The translations under genes were made by a program, and so were the position numbers. From the NCBI GenBank assembly GCA_001799695.1, contig MGTY01000096.1, positions 1-59,719 of the forward strand: a DNA stretch of 59,719 bases. Direction: 5' to 3'. This document shows, in pieces, positions 8,029 through 16,434 of the stretch; position 1 is the first letter of the stretch; each line of letters begins with the position of its first letter. This DNA comes from Elusimicrobia bacterium GWA2_69_24 (lineage in GTDB: Bacteria > Elusimicrobiota > Elusimicrobia > UBA1565). Under the pieces are notes generated by a model. That model saw only the letters and a list, made by a program, of their open reading frames with translations. It was not told the DNA's origin and ran no database searches.

Positions 8029-8197
8029 CGTGGGCGGCCCCGGGGTCCTTGAGGAGGGATCGCATACGCCAGGAGCGCAGGAGCCGCTGACCCGGGGTCA
8101 ACCGGAGCCAGTCCTGGCGGAACGGTTCGGTCTCCGCCGTAAACGGCGGGGGCTCGGCTTTGCGGCCGATCCGTCGAGTCCGGGATCGTCTGGCCAT
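8003..8197 (-). CDS. Small partner protein of the nucleotidyltransferase
   Basis: A 64-residue basic protein from ATG 8197, ending 26 bases inside the nucleotidyltransferase gene. Sequence highlights are FRQDWLRLTPGQRLLRSWRM and a charged C-terminus with HDAQSLPRL. Short proteins with an LTP-x-RL-x-R-W pattern often precede nucleotidyltransferase genes in bacterial two-gene modules; this is a context-based call, not a named family. The overlap suggests translational coupling. A TTATACT element about 30 bases upstream may be the promoter. Confidence 0.55.
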   Translation of the reverse strand: MARRSRTRRIGRKAEPPPFTAETEPFRQDWLRLTPGQRLLRSWRMRSLLKDPGAAHDAQSLPRL

Positions 8198-8311
8198 GTA
8201 TACCCTAAGGTTCCTTGCTGGAAGTATAACAGATGGCCCAGCGGGCCGCAAATCGAGCCGACAATCAAGCCGTCACCGCCGGCCCGCTCCAAACATGAAG
8301 ATTGAATTGCG

Positions 8312-8410
8312 GTGCGTGACCCCCATGGCCTTCAGCCGGCCCCGCAGGTCCGCGGCCGTGCCCGCCTGCCGGACCGCGAGCCAAAAAGGGTTGTGGTCGT
8401 AGATTGGGCA
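8312..8410 (-). pseudogene. Glycosyltransferase gene fragment A
   Basis: The minus strand reads IYDHNPFWLAVRQAGT, then ADLRGRLKAMGVTH, matching IYDHNPFWPAVRSSGT and AELRDRLKAMGVTH of the intact glycosyltransferase directly upstream. The match breaks off after GVTH. Fragment B, which corresponds to residues about 25 further on in the intact protein, appears over 1 kb away, beyond the nucleotidyltransferase pair. The two fragments are therefore the split halves of one duplicated gene end. Confidence 0.8.
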
Positions 8411-8472
8411 TGGCCATCGAAGAGGACTCCTAAATCGCTAAAACACTATCGCTTTCCTCGCGCTTTAGGGCC

Positions 8473-10734
8473 TTATTTCGCGAGCTCCTTCTGCTTGGCG
8501 AGGATCTTCAGGACGAAGTGGAACGGGTTGGGCGTGAAGGACGCGGGGTCCGTCTTGGGCGCGTCCCGCAGCGCGTACACGTCCAGCCAGCGCGGGTTCC
8601 CCCCGGGGTCTTCCCGTTCCTCGTAGAGCGGGTCCAGCCAGCGCGCGAAGAACTCCCCGAACAGAGACCCCGCCGCGAGGTCCCGCGGCATGAGCGCCCA
8701 CGAGTCGGCCCGGAAATGGAGCTGGCGCGCGCTCAGGAAGATGTGCGTGACGCCCATGGCCTTCAGCCGGTCCCGCAGTTCCGCGGGCGTGCCCGAACTC
8801 CGGACCGCCGGCCAGAAGGGATTGTGGTCGTAGATGGTGGCCGCGATGAAATCCCGCTCGCAGTAGAAGCCCCGGGACTCGCCCAAGAACAGCACTTTCG
8901 CGTCCTGGGGGAGCTTCGTGTTGATGAACTCCATGGCCGCATAGTACGGGAGCCCGTAGGTCACGCGCTGCTGCTTCAGGTAGGAGACGCGGTCGGGCCT
9001 GCCCCGCAGGAGGTCCCACTGGCCGATGCCGGTGCCCTGCCGGTAGGCGGCCTGGAAGCAGAACACGCAGGAGAACAAGGCTCCCGCCCATCCGAAACGC
9101 CGCAGGCCGGCCGGAAAGGCGCCCCGCTCCAGGGCCACAGCGGCGGCGAGGGCGATGATGGGAAGGGCCGGCAGGAGGAAGCGCACGAGATGGCTGGTCA
9201 GCGCCCAGACCAGCAGTCCGCCGCCCGCTAGGCCGGCCGCGGCGGTCCAATGCCGGGGGACGCCTTCCTGCCGCCGGAACAGGCCCCAGCCCAGGACCAG
9301 GGGGAAGGGCGCCAGGAAGATATAGGCGGGGCCGGGCCAATCGCCCAGCGGCCAGGAACCCGTGGAACAGTTCCAAGGCTGGAACAGGAGTTCCTTGAAC
9401 CCGGCGAGGGTCGTGAAGGTGCGCACGAGGTCGCGCGAGCCTCCGGCCTCCAGGACCGGCCGCCAATCGGCGGGCGCGGCCCAGCCCAGGACCTTATGGA
9501 GGAAGGGATAGAGGGGATTGCCGTAGAAGACGGCGTTCTTGACCAGCCAGGGGGCCAGGACGAGCCCGGCCGTTGCGGCCATCCAGAAGCTCCGCTGCCA
9601 GGGGCGGCCCTCCCGGCGGTCCTGCCACAGATGCACCAGAATGAGGACGCAGCCCAGGGGCAGGACGTTGTATTTGGTCGCCATGGCGGAGCCGATCAGG
9701 AAGCCCGCCGCCAGGTGCCAGCGGGAGGCCTCGGCCGGCGTCCCGGCGGGGGCGGGCTCTAGGCTGCGGCACAGGGCGAAGAACGCGAGCCCCACGAAGA
9801 AGCTGGAGCCCAGGTCGATCCCCGAGTTCCAGCTCGCGTATATGGCGATGGGGCTCATCCAGAAGAGGAGCGCGGCCAGGACGCCGACCTTCGGGTCGGC
9901 ATAGCGGCGCGACCACATCCATAGACCCAGGGCCGCCGCCGCGCCGAAGGAGCAATGCAGGAGCGCGGCGAGATCCTCGCCGGACAAGGACAGGGCCAGC
10001 CCGTAGAGCATCTGTATCCCGAAGGGGAAGCCCGAGAACAGGTTCTCCGGAGTCGGCGTGATCCGTCCTCTCAGGAGATAGAGCTTGGGGAGCGCGAGGT
10101 GGTAGGTGAGAGAGTCGTAGAAGATCTCGGGGGCCGCCGTGGCCAGGACATCCATGACCGTCACCGCGGCCAACAGGGCCAGCGCGAGCCAGGGGAGCAA
10201 GCCCAGTCCGGTCCCCTCGGTCGGGCGGACGGCCGCCGCGTCCTCCGGAGCCGCCGGGCTCCGCAGCCGGAGCAATACCGCCGCCCCGCTGGCGGCCGCG
10301 CCGACCCAGAACGCCGCGTTGAGGAAGGCCGGGTGCCATAATCCGGCCAGGCCGAGCAGCAGCAGCAGCAAGGACAATGCTCCGGTTCCCAGCCCGGCGG
10401 GAAGCAGGAAGCCCTCCAGCCCCCGCGGCCGGGGCAGCCGCAGCGCGCGGGACAGGACGCTCCCCGCGCCGTGAAAAACGAGCCAGAGGGCCGCCAGCAG
10501 GAAAAGGTCCCGCCCCAGCCCGGCCCCCAGCACCCGGGGGATCCAGGCCAGCAGATCGGCGAAGTCCAGCCAATCCTCCGCCGCCAGGCGCACCCCCATC
10601 TTATGGTAGGTGGAGATCAGAAGCAGCGCCCATAGGGGGACGGCGACGGCCGGGAGCAGCTCCGGCAGGGACAGCGGCAAGGACCCGCCGGGAACGGCGG
10701 ACGGGGACGGAGGGCTCTTCTTGCGCTTCTTCAA
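8473..10734 (-). CDS. Polytopic membrane glycosyltransferase (GT-C, GT39-like)
   Basis: A 753-residue membrane protein with roughly a dozen hydrophobic segments, beginning with a Lys-rich tail (MKKRKKSP). The loop APEIFYDSLTYHLALPKLY near residue 205 resembles the first periplasmic loop of GT-C enzymes, in which an aspartate acts with a polyprenyl-phosphate sugar donor. A soluble C-terminal domain (about residues 570-753) contains VLFLGESRGFYCERDF and IYDHNPFW. The likely role is transfer of a sugar from a lipid carrier to an envelope polymer or protein; the acceptor is unknown. The ATG overlaps the hemL stop by four bases, so it is the last gene of the hemB-hemL transcript. Pieces of a second copy of its C-terminus lie downstream. 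Confidence 0.82.
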   Translation of the reverse strand: MKKRKKSPPSPSAVPGGSLPLSLPELLPAVAVPLWALLLISTYHKMGVRLAAEDWLDFADLLAWIPRVLGAGLGRDLFLLAALWLVFHGAGSVLSRALRLPRPRGLEGFLLPAGLGTGALSLLLLLLGLAGLWHPAFLNAAFWVGAAASGAAVLLRLRSPAAPEDAAAVRPTEGTGLGLLPWLALALLAAVTVMDVLATAAPEIFYDSLTYHLALPKLYLLRGRITPTPENLFSGFPFGIQMLYGLALSLSGEDLAALLHCSFGAAAALGLWMWSRRYADPKVGVLAALLFWMSPIAIYASWNSGIDLGSSFFVGLAFFALCRSLEPAPAGTPAEASRWHLAAGFLIGSAMATKYNVLPLGCVLILVHLWQDRREGRPWQRSFWMAATAGLVLAPWLVKNAVFYGNPLYPFLHKVLGWAAPADWRPVLEAGGSRDLVRTFTTLAGFKELLFQPWNCSTGSWPLGDWPGPAYIFLAPFPLVLGWGLFRRQEGVPRHWTAAAGLAGGGLLVWALTSHLVRFLLPALPIIALAAAVALERGAFPAGLRRFGWAGALFSCVFCFQAAYRQGTGIGQWDLLRGRPDRVSYLKQQRVTYGLPYYAAMEFINTKLPQDAKVLFLGESRGFYCERDFIAATIYDHNPFWPAVRSSGTPAELRDRLKAMGVTHIFLSARQLHFRADSWALMPRDLAAGSLFGEFFARWLDPLYEEREDPGGNPRWLDVYALRDAPKTDPASFTPNPFHFVLKILAKQKELAK

Positions 10735-12008
10735 ATCCTTTTGAACGCCCGCGCCACGGCATCGAGGGTCCGGTCGATGTCGCTGGAGCGGTGCTTGACC
10801 GACAGCATCGCCGCCTCGAACTGCGACGGCGGGAAATAGACCCGGTCCGCCAGGAGCGAATGGAAGAAACGCGCGTAGCGCCGGGTGTCGGCGGTCTTGG
10901 CCGACAGGAAGTCGCTGACCGCCCCCGGGGCGAAGAACACCGTGAACATGGACGCGACGTGGTTGACGCTGACCGGGATGCCGGCCAGCCCCGCCAGCTG
11001 GCGGATGCCGCCCGCGAGCTCGGCCGTGCGCTGGGCCAGGGCCGCGTAGGGCTTCTCCCGCTTGAGGACCTCGAGGGTCTTGAGCCCCGCCGCCATGGCC
11101 ACGGGGTTGCCGGAGAGCGTCCCGGCCTGATACACGGGGCCGACCGGAGCCACCAGCTCCATGAGCCCGCGCCGCCCGCCGTAAGCGCCCACCGGGAAGC
11201 CGCCCCCGATGATCTTGCCCAGGCAGGTCAGGTCCGGCTTGATGCCGTTGGCGGTCTGCGCCCCGCCGTAGTAGAGGCGGAAGCCCGTGATGACCTCGTC
11301 GAAGATGAGCAAGCTGCGGTACTTGCGCGTCACCGAGCGCAGGGTCTCGAGGAAGCCCTCCCGCGGCGGCACGACTCCCATGTTCGCGGCCACCGGCTCC
11401 ACGATCACGGCGGCGATCTCCCGGCCGAAGCGTTTGAAGATGGCGTGCACCGCCTCGAGGTCGTTGTAGGGGAGCAGCAAAGTCGTCTTCGCCCAGGGGA
11501 TCGGCACCCCGGCGGAATCCGGCCGGCCCAGCGTGGCGGCGCCCGAGCCGGCCGCCACGAGCAGACTGTCCGCGTGGCCGTGGTAGCCGCCCACGAACTT
11601 GACGATGAGGTCGCGCCCGGTGTGGGCGCGCGCCACGCGCAGGGCGCTCATGACCGCCTCGGTGCCGGAACTCGTGAAGCGCAGACGCTCCATGGACGGC
11701 AGGGCGCGCCGGACTTCGCTGGCGAGCCTCACCTCGAGCTCGGTCGGCGCGCCGAAGCTGGAGCCCTTGCGCATGGCCGCCGTGGCCGCGGCCACGACCT
11801 CGGGGTGGGCGTGACCCAGGATCATCGGCCCCCAGGAGAGACAGTAGTCCAGGTAGCTCTTCCCGTCGGCATCGGTGAAGCGCGCCCCCTTGCCGGAACG
11901 CACGAAGATGGGATCGCCCTCCACGGCGCGGAAGGCGCGCACCGGCGAGTTGACCCCTCCCACCAGGACCTTCTTGGCTTCACGGAACAACGCGATCGAG
12001 CGCTTCAT
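10731..12008 (-). CDS. hemL: Glutamate-1-semialdehyde 2,1-aminomutase
   Basis: A 425-residue, full-length class III aminotransferase that converts glutamate 1-semialdehyde to 5-aminolevulinate, the precursor of haem and other tetrapyrroles. Family strings: GGVNSPVRAFRAVEGDP, YLDYCLSWGPMILGHAHP, SSGTEAVMSALRVARA, KFVGGYHGHADSLLV, IFDEVITGFR and LGKIIGGGFPVGAYGG, in which Lys265 binds pyridoxal phosphate. It follows hemB by 25 bases on the same strand and has a Shine-Dalgarno (AGGAGAG) before its ATG, as expected for an internal operon gene. The next enzyme of the pathway is encoded just upstream. Confidence 0.97.
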   Translation of the reverse strand: MKRSIALFREAKKVLVGGVNSPVRAFRAVEGDPIFVRSGKGARFTDADGKSYLDYCLSWGPMILGHAHPEVVAAATAAMRKGSSFGAPTELEVRLASEVRRALPSMERLRFTSSGTEAVMSALRVARAHTGRDLIVKFVGGYHGHADSLLVAAGSGAATLGRPDSAGVPIPWAKTTLLLPYNDLEAVHAIFKRFGREIAAVIVEPVAANMGVVPPREGFLETLRSVTRKYRSLLIFDEVITGFRLYYGGAQTANGIKPDLTCLGKIIGGGFPVGAYGGRRGLMELVAPVGPVYQAGTLSGNPVAMAAGLKTLEVLKREKPYAALAQRTAELAGGIRQLAGLAGIPVSVNHVASMFTVFFAPGAVSDFLSAKTADTRRYARFFHSLLADRVYFPPSQFEAAMLSVKHRSSDIDRTLDAVARAFKRI

Positions 12009-12033
12009 GATGTCTCTCCTAAGTCCGGGCAGA

Positions 12034-13020
12034 TCAGGCTCCGAGCCAGCGCGCGGCGTCGGCCGCGTGGTAGGTCAGAATGAAATCGGCCCCGGCGCGC
12101 TTGATGGCGGTCAAGACTTCGAGCCCGGTCCGGCGCTCGTCCATCCAGCCCTTCTCCGCCGCGGCGCGGATCATCGAGTACTCGCCGGAGACGCTGTAGG
12201 CCGCCGTCGGCAGCCCGAAGCGCGCCTTCACGGAAGCCAGGACGTCGAGATAGGCCAGGGCGGGCTTCACCATCAGCATGTCCGCCCCTTCCTCGACGTC
12301 CAGCGCCGCCTCGCGCAGGGCCTCCCGCGCGTTGGCGGGGTCCATCTGGTAGGTGCTCCGGTCCCCGAATTGGGGCGGGGACTCGGCCGCGTCCCGGAAC
12401 GGCCCGTAGAACGCGCTGGAGTATTTCACCGCGTAGGACAGGATCGCGGTGTCCTGCCGCCCGGAGCCGTCGAGCGCCTTGCGGATCGCGCCCACCATGC
12501 CGTCGGTCATGCCGCTGGGGGCGATGATGTCCGCCCCGGCCTCGGCCTGGCTGACCGCGGTCTTGGCCGTGAGCTCGAGGGTGGCGTCGTTGTCCAGGAT
12601 GAAGCCGTCGTCCTTCTTGCGCACGACGCCGCAGTGTCCGTGGCTGGTGTACTCGCAGAAGCAGAGGTCGGCCATGACCGCCAAGCCGGGGGCCGCTTCC
12701 TTCACCGCGCGGATGGCGCGCTGGACGATCCCATCGCCCGCGTAGGCCCCGGAGCCGAACTCGTCCTTCCGCTCCGGGATGCCGAACAGGATGATGCCGG
12801 GGACACCCAGCGCCGGAAGCTCCGCGGCCGCCTGGGCGACGGTGTCGGGGGAATATTGGAACTGCCCGGGCATGGAGCCGATCGGGCGCTTCTCGCCCTT
12901 CCCGGGACGTACGAAGAAGGGCATGACGAAGTCCGCCGGGGAGAGCTCGGTCTCGCGGACCAGGGCACGCACGGCGGGGCTCACCCGCAGCCGTCTGGGT
13001 CGTTGTATGGGGAATGCCAT
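12034..13020 (-). CDS. hemB: Delta-aminolevulinic acid dehydratase (porphobilinogen synthase)
   Basis: A 328-residue, full-length enzyme that condenses two 5-aminolevulinate molecules into porphobilinogen. The Schiff-base lysines are Lys199 ([16 protein letters not shown]) and Lys252 ([10 protein letters not shown]). [14 protein letters not shown] carries the three cysteines of the zinc-dependent class. [18 protein letters not shown] and MPFFVRPG are typical of the N-terminus. It is the first gene of the hemB-hemL-glycosyltransferase transcript. TAGAAT lies exactly six bases before the ATG and there is no Shine-Dalgarno, so a leaderless mRNA is likely. Its start faces away from guaB, 32 bases away. 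Confidence 0.97.
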   Translation of the reverse strand: MAFPIQRPRRLRVSPAVRALVRETELSPADFVMPFFVRPGKGEKRPIGSMPGQFQYSPDTVAQAAAELPALGVPGIILFGIPERKDEFGSGAYAGDGIVQRAIRAVKEAAPGLAVMADLCFCEYTSHGHCGVVRKKDDGFILDNDATLELTAKTAVSQAEAGADIIAPSGMTDGMVGAIRKALDGSGRQDTAILSYAVKYSSAFYGPFRDAAESPPQFGDRSTYQMDPANAREALREAALDVEEGADMLMVKPALAYLDVLASVKARFGLPTAAYSVSGEYSMIRAAAEKGWMDERRTGLEVLTAIKRAGADFILTYHAADAARWLGA

Positions 13021-13026
13021 GAGGCG

Positions 13027-13046
13027 ATTCTACAAAATCCTATAAT
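13027..13046. promoter_or_regulatory. Divergent hemB/guaB promoters in a 32-base gap
   Basis: On the minus strand TAGAAT (13032-13027) is followed by six bases and the hemB ATG. On the plus strand TATAAT (13041-13046) is followed by six bases and the guaB ATG at 13053. The two -10 boxes are only eight bases apart, so each promoter's -35 zone lies in the other gene's coding region; no good -35 match is seen in either. Confidence 0.65.
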
Positions 13047-13052
13047 GCCCCC

Positions 13053-14483
13053 ATGTTCCCAGAAGCCCTCTCTTTCAAGGACGTTCTGCTCGTTCCCCAG
13101 CGCTCCGGCATCCGGACGCGCCGGGACGCCGACGTCAGCGGCCGGTTCTCGACCGGCATCGCGCTCAAGACGCCGCTGGTGTCCGCCAACATGGACACCG
13201 TCACGGAGTCCGCCACGGCCATCGCCATGGCCCGGCTCGGCGGGCTGGGCATCGTTCACCGCTTCCTCACCATCGGCGAGGAGGTCGGGGAGGTCCTCAA
13301 GGTCAAGCGCGCGGAGAACATCGTCATCGACAGCCCCTACGTGGTCCGCCGCTCCGACACCGTGGCCGAGGCGCGGCGCGTGATGCGCGAGTGCGAGGTC
13401 GGGGGGCTCCTGGTCGTCGACGGGGCCGGCCGCCTGGAAGGCGTGGTCACCGACCGCGACGTGCGCTTCGTCGAGGACGGGACGCTCCCGGTGCGCCGCG
13501 TGATGTCGACGCAGCTCGTGACCGCGCGCCCCGGGGTGCCCCTCGAGGCGGCGCGGCGCCTCCTGGGCCGGCACAAGATCGAGAAGCTCCCGCTCGTGGA
13601 CAAGGGCGGGAAGCTCAAGGGGCTCATCACCGCCAAGGATATCCTCAAGCGCCAGCGCTTCCCCGACGCCTCCAAGGACCGGCGCGGACACCTGCTGGTG
13701 GGAGCCGCGGTCGGCGTGATCGGGGACTACCTGGAGCGCGCGCGCGCCCTCCAGGACGCGGGGGCGGACGTCCTGGTCATGGACGTGGCCCACGGACACG
13801 CGGAACACGCCATCGCGGCGCTGCGCCGGATCAAGAAGGCCTGTCCGTCGGCCGAGGTGGTCGCCGGCAACGTCGCCACTTACGCGGGGGCGCGGGACCT
13901 GGTCCGGGCCGGGGCGGACGGGGTAAAGGTCGGGGTCGGCCCCGGCGCTACCTGCTCCACCCGGGTGGTATCCGGACACGGAGTGCCCCAGCTCTCCGCC
14001 GTCCTCGATTGCGCGCGGCTCACCCGGACCACCGGGGTGCCCATCTGCGCCGACGGGGGGATCCGGGACTCGGGGGACCTGGCCAAGGCCCTGGCCGCCG
14101 GCGCCTCCTGCGCCATGATCGGCTCGCTGTTCGCGGGCACCGACGAAAGCCCAGGCTGGACCATCGTCCGGGAAGGGATGCGCTACAAGGTCTACCGGGG
14201 CATGGCCTCGCTGGGCGCGACGCTGGGCCGCCGCCAGAAGGAGGGTGCGCGCCTCCCCGACAACGACGAGGTCTCGGAGGTCGTCCCCGAAGGGGTCGAA
14301 TCCATGGTCCCCTACCGCGGCCGCATCGCCGAGGTCGTGCATCAGCTCGTGGGCGGGCTGCGCTCGGGGCTGAGCTATTCGGGAGCGCGGGACCTGAAGT
14401 CCTTCCAGCGGAAGGCGAAGTTCGTCCGCATCACCGCGGCGGGCTGGGCCGAGTCCATCCCCCGCAAGGGCGTGATCAGCTAA
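13053..14483 (+). CDS. guaB: Inosine-5'-monophosphate dehydrogenase
   Basis: A 476-residue protein with the standard layout: a catalytic TIM barrel interrupted by two CBS domains (about residues 90-205). It oxidises IMP to XMP with NAD, the committed step of GMP synthesis. Motifs: [34 protein letters not shown], the catalytic loop [20 protein letters not shown] with Cys301, [12 protein letters not shown], and the flap region YRGMASLGA. The C-terminal [20 protein letters not shown] is also typical. The active loop reads CSTR where CTTR is usual, a mild change. Translation probably starts on a leaderless mRNA, since TATAAT ends six bases before the ATG. It is followed by a tandem repeat array rather than guaA. 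Confidence 0.95.
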   Translation: MFPEALSFKDVLLVPQRSGIRTRRDADVSGRFSTGIALKTPLVSANMDTVTESATAIAMARLGGLGIVHRFLTIGEEVGEVLKVKRAENIVIDSPYVVRRSDTVAEARRVMRECEVGGLLVVDGAGRLEGVVTDRDVRFVEDGTLPVRRVMSTQLVTARPGVPLEAARRLLGRHKIEKLPLVDKGGKLKGLITAKDILKRQRFPDASKDRRGHLLVGAAVGVIGDYLERARALQDAGADVLVMDVAHGHAEHAIAALRRIKKACPSAEVVAGNVATYAGARDLVRAGADGVKVGVGPGATCSTRVVSGHGVPQLSAVLDCARLTRTTGVPICADGGIRDSGDLAKALAAGASCAMIGSLFAGTDESPGWTIVREGMRYKVYRGMASLGATLGRRQKEGARLPDNDEVSEVVPEGVESMVPYRGRIAEVVHQLVGGLRSGLSYSGARDLKSFQRKAKFVRITAAGWAESIPRKGVIS

Positions 14484-14494
14484 CGCAGTTCGCC

Positions 14495-14710
14495 GTCACC
14501 CCGGGCTTGACCCGGGGTCCAGGATCGCGGCTTAACGACAATCCCTGGACCCCGGCTTTCGCCGGGGTGACGTCCGGCGCCTGGACCCCGGCTTTCGCCG
14601 GGGTGACGTCCGGTGCCTGGACCCCGGCTTTCGCCGGGGTGACGTCCGGTGCCTGGACCCCGGCTTTCGCCGGGGTGACGAATTCAATCGGACTTATGAC
14701 TCACTACACT
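14495..14710. repeat. Tandem 36-base repeat with conserved tail, copy 1
   Basis: Four tandem units of 36 bases begin at 14544, 14580, 14616 and 14652. Each holds the palindrome CCCCGGCTTTCGCCGGGG inside CCTGGA...GTGACG. An inverted, degenerate unit lies at 14495-14523. After the last unit comes a 31-base tail (14681-14711) that recurs after the second array near 40361. Each unit can form a hairpin with a short loop. The array fills most of the gap between the convergent guaB and rnpB; nothing else is seen in this gap. Confidence 0.9.
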
Positions 14711-14725
14711 AAATCCCGAAAAGAC

Positions 14726-15100
14726 GGGGGGCGGCCTGTACCCCGAATTCTGTCCCCGGCCTTGCGGCCGGTGGAGGATCATTTCTCTGATGCAGCTACC
14801 GGACGGTTCCCGTCTTGCGACAGGACGCGGACCGCGTATGCCGCCCTATGCCTTGCTCCCGGTGGGGTTTGCCTAGCCCCCGGGGTCGCCCCCGGAGCGG
14901 TGCGCTCTTACCGACGCCTTTTCACCCTTACCCCGGCACGCGCCGGGGCGGTATGTTTTCTGTGGCACTTTCCATCGGCGGGGGCTTTCGCCCACGCCGT
15001 CCTGCCTTTCGACAGGCACCGTGTCCTGAGGAGTTCGGAAGTTCCTCCCCCCGGAGCGGCCCGAAAGCCGCGTCCGGAAGGCGACCCTCCGGCCGCCCCC
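14726..15100 (-). ncRNA. rnpB: RNase P RNA, bacterial type A
   Basis: The catalytic RNA of ribonuclease P, which trims tRNA 5' ends. On the minus strand the ends pair as helix P1 (15091-15100 with 14726-14736). Between them the universally conserved elements come in order: AGGAACTTCCGAACTCC (P4, 5' side), ACAGAAAACATACCGCC, GGTAAGAGCGCACCG, AGGCAAACCCC, AGAGAAATGAT, and ACAGAATTCGGGGTACAG (P4, 3' side). The length of about 375 nucleotides is normal. The 5' end lies only five bases after the stop of the RNase HI-like gene, so the RNA is probably processed from a shared transcript. No clear intrinsic terminator follows; the 36-base repeat begins soon after. Confidence 0.95.
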
Positions 15101-15105
15101 AAAAT

Positions 15106-15600
15106 TCAATCCCGCTTCTGCTGCTCCCGGGATACCTCGAAACGGCGGGCCACCTCGGGCTCGGCGTCGCCGCGGCTGCCGCGCACGAAGACCGGGGTCG
15201 TGCGCTGTTCGTTGAGGCCCTGGAGCGCCAGGGCCCCGGCCCGCGCGTTCTGTTCGCGGGTCACGCGGACGAACTCCACGGACGCGAACTTGCGGACCCA
15301 GTTGCCCACCCGCATCCGGTACTTCTGGAGCCGGTCGTTCTTGATCCGGACGTCGCCCTGGAGCTCCCGGATGAGGAACTGCGAGTCGGAATGGACCTTC
15401 AGCTCGGTCCCGCCCAATTCGGCGGCCAGGCTCAACGCGTCGATGACCGCGGTGTATTCCGCCACGTTGCCGGTCGCCTCGCCGAGGGGACGGCAGTATT
15501 CCTTGACCACGGCGCCGGAACCGTCCTGGACCGTCACGCCGATGGCGGCGGGGCCGGGGTTCCCGCGGCTGGTGCCGCTCAGGAAAAGGTCGAGCCTCAT
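15106..15600 (-). CDS. RNase HI-like protein lacking catalytic acids
   Basis: A 164-residue RNase H-fold protein. The fold is clear from SGTSRGNPGPAAIG, GNVAEYTAVIDALSLA, VHSDSQFLIRELQG, and REQNARAGALALQGLNEQ. Active RNases HI use four acids (D, E, D, D). Here the Glu (AEYTA) and second Asp (HSDSQ) are present, but the first Asp is Ser (FLSGTS instead of a YxDGxS pattern) and the last is Gly (RAGALA instead of RADALA). The enzyme is therefore probably inactive and may bind RNA-DNA hybrids or structured RNA. It lies two bases after a zinc-ribbon gene and five bases before rnpB. Confidence 0.88.
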   Translation of the reverse strand: MRLDLFLSGTSRGNPGPAAIGVTVQDGSGAVVKEYCRPLGEATGNVAEYTAVIDALSLAAELGGTELKVHSDSQFLIRELQGDVRIKNDRLQKYRMRVGNWVRKFASVEFVRVTREQNARAGALALQGLNEQRTTPVFVRGSRGDAEPEVARRFEVSREQQKRD

Positions 15601-15602
15601 GT

Positions 15603-16352
15603 TCAGGCGTTGGGGGCGGAGGCGGGTGCGGCGGGCGAGGCTTCGGGGATGTACAGGATGCGCTGACAGTTCCCGCAGATGGCGATCTTCCCCTTCCGGG
15701 CGTCGATGATGGACTGGGGCGTGATCTTCATGTTGCATTCCATGCAGCCGTCGCCCTTGATGGCGGCGATGCCGATGCCGGCGCGCCGGACGCGGGTCGC
15801 CTCGTAGAGGGACCGGAGCTCGGCCGGGACGGACTGCGCGACGGCGTCGCGCCGGGCGACGCACTCCGCGTGGCGCTGCTCCAGGTCGGCCTTGCGGGCC
15901 TCCAGGACCTTGATCCTCCCGGAACGCTCGGCGTCGAAGACCGCCAGCTCGCCCTTCAGGGCCTTCTCCTCTTTGACCACCCCGTCGGCCTCTTCCATGA
16001 GCAGCAGGATATCCGTCTCGAGCTGGCCGACGGCGACCTTCTTCTCGTCGATCTCCTTGAGCAGGGCCTTGAACGCGTCGTTGGTCTTCACCAGGTTGAG
16101 CTCGGTCCCGTGCTTGCGGATGGCCTCTTCCTTCTGGGCCATCTGGGCTTCCTTCTCCTTGCGCTGCAGCTGGAGCTTCTTGGCCCTTTCCTGGATCGTC
16201 CCGAACCGCGCCTTCTCGGCCTCGACCTCGGCCCGGATGGCGGCGATGTCGGCGGGGACTAGATCGCTGTCCCGCTTCAGGGCGTCCGCCTGCCGGTCCA
16301 GTTCCTGCAGCTGACAGAGATGCGCGAGGTCTTCCTTGGTCGCCGTGCTCAT
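15603..16352 (-). CDS. Coiled-coil protein with C4-type zinc ribbon
   Basis: A 249-residue protein. About residues 5-185 form a long charged coiled coil (KKLQLQRKEKEAQMAQKEE, LVKTNDAFKALLKEID). The C-terminus carries a zinc ribbon with CMECNMKI and ICGNCQRILYIPE, each giving a CxxC pair. This matches the zf-RING_7/C4-type family (PF02591), proposed to bind nucleic acid; its exact job is unsettled. The EAYNALLKEI-like segment (here NDAFKALLKEID) is also characteristic. It is the first gene of the operon that leads through the RNase HI-like gene to rnpB, an association that points to RNA metabolism. Confidence 0.9.
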   Translation of the reverse strand: MSTATKEDLAHLCQLQELDRQADALKRDSDLVPADIAAIRAEVEAEKARFGTIQERAKKLQLQRKEKEAQMAQKEEAIRKHGTELNLVKTNDAFKALLKEIDEKKVAVGQLETDILLLMEEADGVVKEEKALKGELAVFDAERSGRIKVLEARKADLEQRHAECVARRDAVAQSVPAELRSLYEATRVRRAGIGIAAIKGDGCMECNMKITPQSIIDARKGKIAICGNCQRILYIPEASPAAPASAPNA

Positions 16353-16363
16353 GGGAACGCCTG

Positions 16364-16369
16364 ATTATA
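16364..16369 (-). promoter_or_regulatory. -10 box of the zinc-ribbon/rnpB operon
   Basis: A perfect TATAAT on the minus strand starts 17 bases before the ATG at 16352, which would leave a leader of only about four or five bases. Confidence 0.55.
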
Positions 16370-16434
16370 CATTTTCCCATTGGAAAGGGACGAGTGACAA
16401 GACGGCGCGGGATATGACAGAATCAAGCCGCGTT

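Noticed and set aside
10377..12083. Long plus-strand frame opposite hemL
   Set aside because: Antisense shadow: hemL is certain and the translation shows no domain.
14495..14710. Possible CRISPR array
   Set aside because: The 36-base units are directly adjacent with no unique spacers, and each is a palindrome; no cas genes are nearby.
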